From Planctomycetaceae bacterium (GTDB lineage Bacteria > Planctomycetota > Planctomycetia > Planctomycetales > Planctomycetaceae): a stretch of 38,556 bases of DNA. The stretch is from contig JANQRQ010000153.1 of the NCBI GenBank assembly GCA_028284485.1, positions 1-38,556 of the forward strand, written 5' to 3'. Below are positions 9,268 through 16,971 of the stretch, piece by piece. The position numbers and the translations under genes were made by a program. The notes under the pieces were generated by a model, which saw nothing but the letters and a program-made list of their open reading frames with translations, did not search any database and had not been told where the DNA came from. Position 1 is the first letter of the stretch, and every line of letters starts with the position of its first letter.

Positions 9268-10437
9268 ATGAATTCGTTGCCGCTTCTCTTGCTGATTTCC
9301 TTCGCCGGAAACGATACCGTTGCTGTCGAAACTCTCAACGGCGATCGTCATTCGGGGCAGTTGTCGGAAATTTCGGATTCCGAGGTGAAATTCATCGTCG
9401 ATGGCCGCCAGGAATCGATCCCGATCAGGGAAATGATGCAAGTTCGTTTTGTCGACTCGGAGGTTCGGACTTTAGAGCCGCCCCAACAAACGAGCGTTCA
9501 ACTTCGCGATCAATCTCGTGTCAGCGCGTCTGCGGTGTCGATCGAAAAAGGCAGCGCCAGGCTTGTCTCCCCTTTGCTGGGCAGTATCAGTCTTCCCTCT
9601 GAAGAAGTTGTCAGTTTGCGGTTTGCGAAGTTGGATTCCGCCATTCAAAAACCTTGGGCAGAACTCACCCAGCGGGAACGGACACGCGATTCCCTGGTGG
9701 TACGCAAGTCCGATGTCTTGGATCATCTCGACGGTGTGATTGGTGATATCGACGAAAAATCGGTTCGATTCTTGATTGACTCGGAAGAAATCCCGCTGCA
9801 GCGCAGCAAGGTTTTTGGGCTGATTTTCGCCCGGCGCAAATCATCAGCCAACGAGTCCGTCGCCCGAGTCGAATTAGTCAATTCCGACGTCGTTCGATTT
9901 CAAACTTTGACTTGGAGCGGCAACGAGTTTTCAGGGACATTGGTGGGCGGTTCAAGAGTGAAGTTCTCCAGCGAGGTTGCATCGTTGGTCGATTTCAGCG
10001 CCGGAAAGGTGGCATTCCTTTCACAGCTGGAACCGCGTGAAGTGAGTTATACTCCCTATTTCGATTACACGTTCGAGTATATTCGGGACAAAAACCGTGA
10101 TGGAGGCCCGTTGCGCCTGGGCAAACAATCATTTTCGCGTGGCTTAAACATTCATTCACGTACTCAGCTTCGTTATCGACTCGCCAAACAATACCGCCGG
10201 TTTCAAACCGTCGTGGGCATTGACGAACTTGTTGCCCCTCGTGGTGATGTCCATCTTGTTATTAAGGGTGACGAACAGACTTTGTTTGACGCCGACATTA
10301 GTGGTCTCGACGAACCACAGCGTCTCGATCTCGATGTTTCTGATGTCCTCGATCTGGAGATTCTGGTCGACTTCGGTCGGGATCACCTCGACATATCCGA
10401 TCACCTGAACCTGGCCGATGCCAAACTCATTAAGTAA
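9268..10437 (+). CDS. Secreted NPCBM/NEW2-domain protein
   Basis: 389 aa, with its start 5 nt after the upstream stop. A short hydrophobic leader (MNSLPLLLLISFAG) suggests export. The first ~250 residues contain two or three repeats of a small beta motif (ETLNGDRHSGQLSEI; LDHLDGVIGDIDEKSVRFL). From about residue 254 to the end is an NPCBM/NEW2 carbohydrate-binding-like jelly roll (LRLGKQSFSRGLNIHSRTQL, then VGIDELV and a closing DVSDVLDLEILVDFG). NPCBM domains usually bind glycans beside glycosidases, but no glycosidase is nearby. In this operon it may recognise an envelope glycan or serve as a docking domain. Its last codons overlap a possible upstream start (10418) of the next gene. Confidence 0.85.
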   Translation: MNSLPLLLLISFAGNDTVAVETLNGDRHSGQLSEISDSEVKFIVDGRQESIPIREMMQVRFVDSEVRTLEPPQQTSVQLRDQSRVSASAVSIEKGSARLVSPLLGSISLPSEEVVSLRFAKLDSAIQKPWAELTQRERTRDSLVVRKSDVLDHLDGVIGDIDEKSVRFLIDSEEIPLQRSKVFGLIFARRKSSANESVARVELVNSDVVRFQTLTWSGNEFSGTLVGGSRVKFSSEVASLVDFSAGKVAFLSQLEPREVSYTPYFDYTFEYIRDKNRDGGPLRLGKQSFSRGLNIHSRTQLRYRLAKQYRRFQTVVGIDELVAPRGDVHLVIKGDEQTLFDADISGLDEPQRLDLDVSDVLDLEILVDFGRDHLDISDHLNLADAKLIK

Positions 10438-10459
10438 AGGCCTAGTCGCAGCAATTCTC

Positions 10460-12298
10460 ATGAATGCATACTCGAAACTGACTTCCGCGAACGCATTCGT
10501 CCGGCCGCTTCGACGCGACATCGGACTGATGTTGATTTCAGTTGTCGTCGGACTGTCGGCATCCGCTCGCGCCGTGGCGGTCGACCCGGCAGTCGTCGCC
10601 GCAGAACAGCGCCGAGTCGAGGTTGTAAGCAAAGCCTCGGAGGCAGTCGTTGCGATTTTCGGCAGCACGGCACAGGGCGGGGGCTCGGGAGTACTCATTT
10701 CGAAAGATGGCTACGCTTTGTCGAACTTTCATGTGACGAGTTCGGCAGGCGATTTCATGAAATGCGGCCTTAATGACGGCGTTTTGTACGATGCCGTCAT
10801 TGTGGGAATCGATCCGACGGGTGATGTGGCACTTTTGAAGTTGTTAGGACGAGACGATTTCCCTCATGCAACCTTCGGTGACAGCGACAATGTTGAAATT
10901 GGCGATTGGGTCTACGCCATGGGGAATCCGTTCCTGCTGGCCACCGATTTTCAGCCGACTGTGACATACGGAATTGTCAGCGGAGTTCATCGATACCAAT
11001 ACCCAGCCGGAACATTTCTGGAATATACCGATTGCATCCAAGTCGATGCTTCGATAAATCCGGGCAACTCGGGGGGGCCATTGTTCAACGCAGTTGGCGA
11101 GTTGGTCGGAATCAACGGTCGTGGTTCGTTTGAGAAACGTGGGCGAGTGAATTCCGGTGCCGGGTATGCCATCTCGATTAATCAGATCAAAAATTTTTCG
11201 GACCATTTGCGAAGTGGACGCGTTGTGGATCATGCCACACTTGGTGCCACGGTTTCCAGCCGCAGTGATGGTGCTGTTATCGTTGACAACATCCTCGAAG
11301 AAGCGGAAGTGTTCCGAAGAGGCTTGCGCGAAGGTGATGAGCTCGTTTCTTTTGCGGGTCGAACAATTCGTAGCGTCAATCAGTTTAAGAATATTCTGGG
11401 AATCTATCCGAAAGGCTGGAAGCTTCCCTTGGTTTATCGTCGCGGAGACGAACGGCGTGAGATCTTTGTGCGCCTGAGAGCCCTTCATCGTGAGTCAGAA
11501 ATGAACCCACGCATGATGGGGGCACCGATACCTGGAGAACCGCGTGAGCGACCGAGACGACGAGACAATCCGGATCGCGACGATGGGGACCAAGAGGAAC
11601 AGCCTCAACCTGTACCGGATTCGCCTCGAGAATCCTCAGAAGATACCCCGGAAAAATATCAACACATGCTGGAAGTAAGGAGTGGTTACGCCAACGCCTA
11701 CTTCAACAAAGTCGAATTGGATCGCACCATGTCCGGTCTTAGTCGACTGGGCGACTTCAGGCAGTTCACGGGGACTTGGCGGCTCCGCGGTAGTGGAACG
11801 GGGCTAGGCGTTGCTGCAAGCGAAGGTTTTGAATTGACGGTGTCTGAATCTGGAATCGGCCTGGAATGGGGAGCTCGGCTGTTCGTACAGCCGCTTGACG
11901 GGTCGGAGTTATTGGACGAGCCACCCGGGACTGGCGGTTTACTGCTGGCGATCTCGCATTTGCAGAAGATGCTGGTCCTCGGGAAAACGGGATTTACGGA
12001 GTACTTTTATCTCGGCAGCGAGCCGCTGGATGGTCATGGTGCCCGTGTCGACGTCATTGTGACGGAACTCGAGGGTGTGAATAGTTTTTGGTATTTCCAG
12101 AAAGATTCGGGTGCGTTCGTCGGATTCGACACGACGCTCGGCGAGAATGCGGATCGATGTGAGGTACGATTTGGCGAATTCAGGACAATCGACGGGCGGA
12201 TGTTTCCTGTCAATTGGATGATTCGGCACGCAGACGACACTGTTGCAGTTTTTGCAATTCAGGAATTGGAGATGCTTGCCGCTGGGACTGGGTCGTAA
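10460..12298 (+). CDS. HtrA/DegP-like S1C serine protease with one PDZ and an extra C-terminal domain (catalytically complete)
   Basis: 612 aa from ATG 10460; in-frame alternatives are ATG 10418 (overlapping the upstream gene) and ATG 10529. A signal peptide core lies at ~23-40. The trypsin-like protease domain has all three catalytic residues: His91 (YALSNFHVTSS), Asp122 (DPTGDVALLKL) and Ser204 (NPGNSGGPLFN). One PDZ domain follows at ~257-337 and a Pro/Arg/Glu-rich linker at ~338-400. The C-terminal ~200-residue beta-rich domain (FRQFTGTWRLRGSG, VDVIVTELEGVNSFWYF) is not part of standard DegP and I do not recognise it. It should be a periplasmic endoprotease or quality-control enzyme. It is followed after 51 nt by a paralogue that lacks the serine, and then by a third, more degenerate one. 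Confidence 0.88.
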   Translation: MNAYSKLTSANAFVRPLRRDIGLMLISVVVGLSASARAVAVDPAVVAAEQRRVEVVSKASEAVVAIFGSTAQGGGSGVLISKDGYALSNFHVTSSAGDFMKCGLNDGVLYDAVIVGIDPTGDVALLKLLGRDDFPHATFGDSDNVEIGDWVYAMGNPFLLATDFQPTVTYGIVSGVHRYQYPAGTFLEYTDCIQVDASINPGNSGGPLFNAVGELVGINGRGSFEKRGRVNSGAGYAISINQIKNFSDHLRSGRVVDHATLGATVSSRSDGAVIVDNILEEAEVFRRGLREGDELVSFAGRTIRSVNQFKNILGIYPKGWKLPLVYRRGDERREIFVRLRALHRESEMNPRMMGAPIPGEPRERPRRRDNPDRDDGDQEEQPQPVPDSPRESSEDTPEKYQHMLEVRSGYANAYFNKVELDRTMSGLSRLGDFRQFTGTWRLRGSGTGLGVAASEGFELTVSESGIGLEWGARLFVQPLDGSELLDEPPGTGGLLLAISHLQKMLVLGKTGFTEYFYLGSEPLDGHGARVDVIVTELEGVNSFWYFQKDSGAFVGFDTTLGENADRCEVRFGEFRTIDGRMFPVNWMIRHADDTVAVFAIQELEMLAAGTGS

Positions 12299-12349
12299 AC
12301 GCTGTGTTTTCGTCTTCGCAGCCGGCGATTTGTGATTGATGAACTGACG

Positions 12350-13432
12350 ATGGAAGACATGAGATCAGGCCACCACGATTTCGTTGATGAGTTTCGACCG
12401 ACAAGCCGGGCTTGTTGGATCGTTGCGATATCGATTCTATTTTGGTTGCCCGTCCGAGGTGAGGCGCAGTCTTCGAGTGATGCAATCAACGATGTATTGC
12501 CGCGTGTCGTCAAAATCTATGGGGCAGGGGGCTTGCGCAATCTCGAAGCCTACGGAACCGGCTTCCTCGTGTCACCAGAGGGACATATCGCCACGGTTTG
12601 GAGCCATGTGCTCGATAACTTCGCAGTCACCGTCGTTTTGAATGACGGCCGCAGATTCGAGGCATCAGTCCTCGGATTCGAACCACAACTTGATTTGGCC
12701 GTTCTTAAATTAGACGAAGAAAACTTGGAGCTGCCGTATTTTGACGTCAACAATTCAATAACTGCTGGACCTGGTTCGTTCGTGCTGGGATTTAGCAACA
12801 TGTTTAACGTTGCTGCCGGTGATGAACCGGTGTCGGTCATTCACGGAGTGATCGCGGCGAAGACCGAGTTGATTACTCGTCGTGGAACTTACGAATCACC
12901 CTACGACGGAGAGGTATACATTGTCGATGCTGCCACGAACAATTCCGGGGCGGCGGGTGGTGTGCTGACAACGCGCGACGGCCAATTGCTGGGCATGATA
13001 GGCAAAGAATTGCGAAATGCCGGAAGTAATACCTGGGTTAACTACGCCGTGCCGATCCAGGAATTGGGTCATGCGATTGAACAGATTATTAGCGGGCAAT
13101 TCGACAACGAGCCCACGGAAGACCCCGCGACGTCTGAAGACTCGTTGCAAGTCTCCCCATTGAACTTCGGTTTGGTTTTGATTCCCGATGTTATTAATCG
13201 TACTCCGGCCTACATCGAAGCGGTGCTCCCCAAGTCTCCAGCTGCGCGTGCGGGAATTCAACCGGATGATCTTGTGTTATTCGTCAACGATGAATTGGTC
13301 GATTCCTGTCGAAGCTTTCGACAAGAATTGTCACGTTTAGAGCTGGGTGACGAACTTCGGCTTGTCCTTCGCCGCGGGGAGCAATTGATTACAGTGGAAC
13401 TACCGATCGAACAGCAGGCGAACGTGCCATGA
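12350..13432 (+). CDS. HtrA-like protein with PDZ, probable pseudoprotease (Ser to Ala)
   Basis: 360 aa from ATG 12350; GTG 12332 and ATG 12359 are close in-frame alternatives. A hydrophobic segment at ~22-40 ends in GEAQ and looks like a signal peptide. The S1C fold is clear: His86 (ATVWSHVLDN) and Asp115 (PQLDLAVLKLD) are kept. The nucleophile segment reads NNSGAAGGVLTT where active relatives have NPGNSGGP. Counting back from the following G-Q-L-L-G-M strand places Ala202 at the serine position. Ser199 in the same loop could be argued as a displaced nucleophile but needs a worse alignment. A PDZ domain covers ~267-357 (SPAARAGIQPDDLVLFVN). It is probably a regulator or substrate-binding partner of the active protease just upstream. 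The stop overlaps the next start (ATGA at 13429). Confidence 0.85.
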   Translation: MEDMRSGHHDFVDEFRPTSRACWIVAISILFWLPVRGEAQSSSDAINDVLPRVVKIYGAGGLRNLEAYGTGFLVSPEGHIATVWSHVLDNFAVTVVLNDGRRFEASVLGFEPQLDLAVLKLDEENLELPYFDVNNSITAGPGSFVLGFSNMFNVAAGDEPVSVIHGVIAAKTELITRRGTYESPYDGEVYIVDAATNNSGAAGGVLTTRDGQLLGMIGKELRNAGSNTWVNYAVPIQELGHAIEQIISGQFDNEPTEDPATSEDSLQVSPLNFGLVLIPDVINRTPAYIEAVLPKSPAARAGIQPDDLVLFVNDELVDSCRSFRQELSRLELGDELRLVLRRGEQLITVELPIEQQANVP

Positions 13433-15501
13433 GTTATCGATACTGGAAACGATCGTCACGATGCCGTATTGGGGGCGACCGAACGAGACCGTCGCTGAGT
13501 ATTGGTATTGGCCAAGTCGCACGGTTCCTGGTTCTCGTCCTAGCGGCGGGAATGCTTGCTGGAAACTGCCCTGTGGTTGAAGCTCAAGATTCGGAGCCGA
13601 ATCTCGAGTCGCTGGAAGAACGGGCGTTTAAAGAGGCTGCGGCATTGGTCGCACCTTCAGTCGTCAGAATCGAGACTGTTGGGGGATTGGACCGTGTGGG
13701 AAATGTCCTGACGGGGACGGCGGCGACGACGGGTGTGATCGTGTCGAGCGATGGAGAGATCATCACCAGTTCATTCAATTTCGTTTCAGACCCCGCGTCG
13801 ATTCTGGTGACATTGATGGATGGGCGTCGCTTTCCCGCCCGAATTGTTTCCAACGATCGCTCGAAAATGCTGACCTTGTTGAAGGTTGAGGCAAATGGGT
13901 TGCGCCCGGCCATTGCAGCGCGAACCTCATCCTTCCGCGTTGGCCAATGGTCGATAGCAATGGGGCGGACATACGACTTCAAAACTCCCAATGTTTCCGT
14001 TGGCATCGTCAGCGCCCTGCACCGCATTTGGGGAAAGGCCGTTCAGACGGATGCCAAGGTGTCTCCAGTCAATTATGGAGGCCCTCTCGTCGACATACAT
14101 GGGCGCGTCATCGGTGTGCTCGTACCGTTGTCTCCCGATAAAGACGACGAAACGGCTGGTGTTGAATGGTATGACTCCGGCATTGGGTTTGCCATTCCCC
14201 TACAAGATGTCTACGAGACGCTCGACCGGTTACGGACAGGGGAAGACCTCCATCCGGGGCTATTGGGGATTACTTTCCGTGTGGCGAGCCGTTACTCCGG
14301 TCAGCCGACGATCGACCGTGTTCGTTACAATTCCCCCGCCGGCGACGCGGGACTCCAATCGGATGATATACTCAAGGAACTGGACGGAAAACCTGTATCG
14401 CGGCTTGCGCAAGCTCGTCAGATCCTGGGAACCAAATACGCCGGCGAATCGGTGAAAGTCTCGGTCCAACGAGGTGAGGAAACTGTTGGTGCCGAGGTGA
14501 CGCTCGTGGCCAAGCTGGAACCGTATGAACCTGCGTTTCTCGGGGTTCTTCCGGCTCGATTCCCGGACGATGATCCCCAATCGCCACCAGGAGTTCGCTT
14601 GCGCTATGTGTTTGACCAGGGGCCGGCTGCCGAGGCGGGTCTGTCCGCTGACGATCGCATCGTGAAGTTCAACGGCGATGACGTCGAGGACGAGACATCG
14701 TTACTCGACATGGTCGGTCGATTGCGGCCTGGTGATTCTGCCATCGTAGATTTTCAGCGTAACGATGAACCAATGCAGGCGAATTTGACATTGGCCGAGG
14801 TTCCCGAAGAGATTCTAGGTCGTCTCAAGACGTCACCAATCCCGTCTGCGGGAACGGCTGAAGACCAAGACGAACCGCAACCAACCGGTCGAATCACTGA
14901 CAAGCTCGCTGGATTCGAACAGAGTTACTGGGCCTATGTTCCGGATGATTACAATCCGCGATACGAGTACGGCCTGATGGTATGGGTCCACCCGGGTGGT
15001 GACACATTGGAAGGAACGATTTACAAATCATTTCGAGAGGTTTGTGATAGCCGTGGCATCATTCTCGTTGCGCCAAAAGCACAAAAGGTCAACGGTTGGA
15101 CCGCCGAGGAAGGGGAGTTTGTCCGGTCGCTCGTCGAAGTATTTGAGTCGAGGTATAACATCGATGCGAATCGTGTATTCCTTCATGGATTTGCCAGTGG
15201 CGCCCAATTCTCGTACCAGTTGGCCTTCAAGTACCGTGAACTTTTCCGTGGAGTTGTTGGAATCGCAGCACCACCATTGGTGCGGCCACCAGAGAACCTT
15301 CCACAATTTCGACTGCAGATCCTTATGATGTGTGGCGATAAGGACAACTTGTTCCCGCTTGTGGAACGAACAACCGCTGGATTGAGAAGCATGAAATTCC
15401 CTGTGAGCTTTGTTCGGATTCCTGGTCACGGGCACCAATACCCAGGTGCGGAACAGGTTGAACAGATTGGGATTTGGGCGGATCAGCTGGATCGCATCTA
15501 G
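13429..15501 (+). CDS. Degenerate HtrA domain + two PDZ + alpha/beta-hydrolase fusion, probable double pseudoenzyme
   Basis: 690 aa, start coupled to the previous stop (ATGA). A signal peptide ends near VVEAQ at ~53. Residues ~60-260 are S1C-like, but the catalytic positions are replaced. No His lies in the strand ITSSFNFV (~112-119), Met147 stands at the Asp site (KMLTLLKV), and Tyr216 stands at Ser (SPVNYGGPL). Two PDZ domains lie at ~275-360 and ~367-457. Residues ~498-690 form an esterase/PHB-depolymerase-like alpha/beta hydrolase (YWAYVPDDYNPRYEYGLMVW, GIILVAPKA). The nucleophile elbow G-x-S-x-G reads GFASG, with Ala589 at the serine position and Ser590 next to it. The acid (CGDKDN) and histidine (PGHGHQYP) regions are present. 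Likely a periplasmic binding scaffold. The neighbouring Ser590 leaves a small chance of unusual chemistry. Confidence 0.85.
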   Translation: MSYRYWKRSSRCRIGGDRTRPSLSIGIGQVARFLVLVLAAGMLAGNCPVVEAQDSEPNLESLEERAFKEAAALVAPSVVRIETVGGLDRVGNVLTGTAATTGVIVSSDGEIITSSFNFVSDPASILVTLMDGRRFPARIVSNDRSKMLTLLKVEANGLRPAIAARTSSFRVGQWSIAMGRTYDFKTPNVSVGIVSALHRIWGKAVQTDAKVSPVNYGGPLVDIHGRVIGVLVPLSPDKDDETAGVEWYDSGIGFAIPLQDVYETLDRLRTGEDLHPGLLGITFRVASRYSGQPTIDRVRYNSPAGDAGLQSDDILKELDGKPVSRLAQARQILGTKYAGESVKVSVQRGEETVGAEVTLVAKLEPYEPAFLGVLPARFPDDDPQSPPGVRLRYVFDQGPAAEAGLSADDRIVKFNGDDVEDETSLLDMVGRLRPGDSAIVDFQRNDEPMQANLTLAEVPEEILGRLKTSPIPSAGTAEDQDEPQPTGRITDKLAGFEQSYWAYVPDDYNPRYEYGLMVWVHPGGDTLEGTIYKSFREVCDSRGIILVAPKAQKVNGWTAEEGEFVRSLVEVFESRYNIDANRVFLHGFASGAQFSYQLAFKYRELFRGVVGIAAPPLVRPPENLPQFRLQILMMCGDKDNLFPLVERTTAGLRSMKFPVSFVRIPGHGHQYPGAEQVEQIGIWADQLDRI

Positions 15502-15967
15502 GGCAACCGACTTCTTATCATGTTTGGAAATCGATTGTGAGAAGCGGCAAGAATTACATTGGGCGTGACAGCTTCGGCCCATTGTCAGCGATTCGAACCG
15601 GAGACGTGGGGCTGCGATGTATTCGTGCATAGCGCATTCGTCACGCTGTAGTCCACGTGTATGATTGTTCGATCGAACTGAGTCTCGAATACCAGGCCCT
15701 GATGCGTAACTGCAGAGAACGAGAACTCATGGAATGAGCTGCTGGCTAGCGAGCCTACGGAAATGACAGAAATGGATTTGTGCAAAGGAGTGCCGCGAGT
15801 CGCACGGCTGTGATTCGTCAATCAAAAAAAGGCTCACTCAGCTGGTCAATCCTATTGGCCGATCCCTTTTGACAATTTGACAGATTCCGGCCAACGATGC
15901 TTAGACGACGACGTTGTGACTACGGCCGTTGAAGCAGGACGCGAGATTAGAGGATTTGGTCGATAGA
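15502..15967. other. Noncoding stretch between the HtrA trio and uppP
   Basis: 466 nt without a credible gene. It contains two close TTGACA hexamers (15869-15874 and 15877-15882) that could be a -35 element for uppP, but no good -10 box sits 16-18 nt downstream. Small inverted repeats (CTCAT/ATGAG at 15726-15738, GGCT/AGCC at 15744-15755) are too short to call. A run of seven A at about 15826-15832 stands out but has no stable stem before it. The uppP promoter probably lies here. Confidence 0.5.
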
Positions 15968-16768
15968 ATGACGAATTCGGACTACGTCGAGGCGATCGTT
16001 CTGGGAATCGTACAAGGGATCGCGGAGTTTCTTCCGATCAGCTCGTCTGGGCACTTGGTCATCTTGGGGAATCTGTTTGATCGTTGGGTCGGGCCCGCGG
16101 GAACATCAGGAAATGACCCCATGCAGCTGAACGTCGCTCTGCATTTTGGCACGTTGCTTTCGATTTTGTATGTTTATCGGACCGATTTGATCGATCTTTT
16201 ACGCCGCCCACGGGTTTGCGTTGCGATCGTCGTGGCATCGATTCCTGCCGGAATCATTGGGGTTGTCTGGGGCGATGCCATCGAGTCGGCATTTGAGACC
16301 CCGATTGTCGCTGGCGCTGGATTGTTGGTCACATCCTTGCTGCTTTTCGTGGGGCAGAGGTTTGAATCTGGCAACGATGATCTCGACGACATTTCCCAAT
16401 GGACTGCATTCAAGATCGGCCTATTTCAGGCCGCGGCTTTGATTCCCGGGATTTCGCGATCGGGGAGTACGATCGCGGGCGGCTTGTTGTCGGGGCTTAA
16501 TCGTCATGTTGCGACGACGTTTTCCTTTTTTATCGCGATACCTGTGCTGTTTGGGGCGACTCTTCTGACAGCAATTAAGATTCTCGAAAGCGGTACAGGC
16601 CTGACATCGGTAACGCCGCTTTTGGTTGGTGCTTCGGTCTCATGCGCCGTTGGTATTCTCGCGCTGCGGGGGCTGATTCGGGTCGTTGCCGCCAATCGAT
16701 TGCATTGGTTCGCGATCTATTGCTTTTTCGCCGGTACAATCTCGATTGTCTATTTTTGGCAGGCCTGA
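15968..16768 (+). CDS. uppP: Undecaprenyl-diphosphate phosphatase (BacA/UppP)
   Basis: 266 aa, the usual family length, from ATG 15968. The in-frame TTG at 15929 would add 13 hydrophilic residues before the first helix. It dephosphorylates undecaprenyl diphosphate to the carrier lipid used in peptidoglycan and other envelope polymer synthesis, and often gives bacitracin resistance. Both family motifs are intact: the first has Gln16-x-x-x-Glu20 and FLPISSSGHL (Ser25-27, His29), and the second is PGISRSGSTIAGG near residue 160. About eight hydrophobic membrane segments are visible. It stands alone between the HtrA trio and the convergent giant genes, 203 nt from the latter. Confidence 0.97.
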   Translation: MTNSDYVEAIVLGIVQGIAEFLPISSSGHLVILGNLFDRWVGPAGTSGNDPMQLNVALHFGTLLSILYVYRTDLIDLLRRPRVCVAIVVASIPAGIIGVVWGDAIESAFETPIVAGAGLLVTSLLLFVGQRFESGNDDLDDISQWTAFKIGLFQAAALIPGISRSGSTIAGGLLSGLNRHVATTFSFFIAIPVLFGATLLTAIKILESGTGLTSVTPLLVGASVSCAVGILALRGLIRVVAANRLHWFAIYCFFAGTISIVYFWQA

Positions 16769-16971
16769 TGCCTGCGAATCGTGGCGCACAAGAGCAATTT
16801 GCTCTGTCCTATACCCGCGGTTCACGTTCTTGATAAAGTCATGACCGCGAGGCAAGGCGGTTGCATGTTCTCTAATAGCACGCTGGTCAGCTCACGATTT
16901 GTCGTAGCGGATCAATGTTGAATCGATCGTCTGGATTGGTCTGCGTGACGACCAACAAAGGACGGCGTCCG

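Noticed and set aside
15590..15599. GATTCGAACC, which on the minus strand resembles a tRNA T-loop
   Set aside because: The flanking bases do not pair into a T-stem and no acceptor or anticodon arm can be built around it.
15869..15882. Two TTGACA hexamers upstream of uppP
   Set aside because: No acceptable -10 hexamer is found at 16-18 nt spacing from either, so no promoter is called.
16791..16805. AGAGCAATTTGCTCT inverted repeat after uppP
   Set aside because: The stem is only 6 bp with a 3-nt loop and no T-run follows on either strand, so it is too weak for a terminator call.
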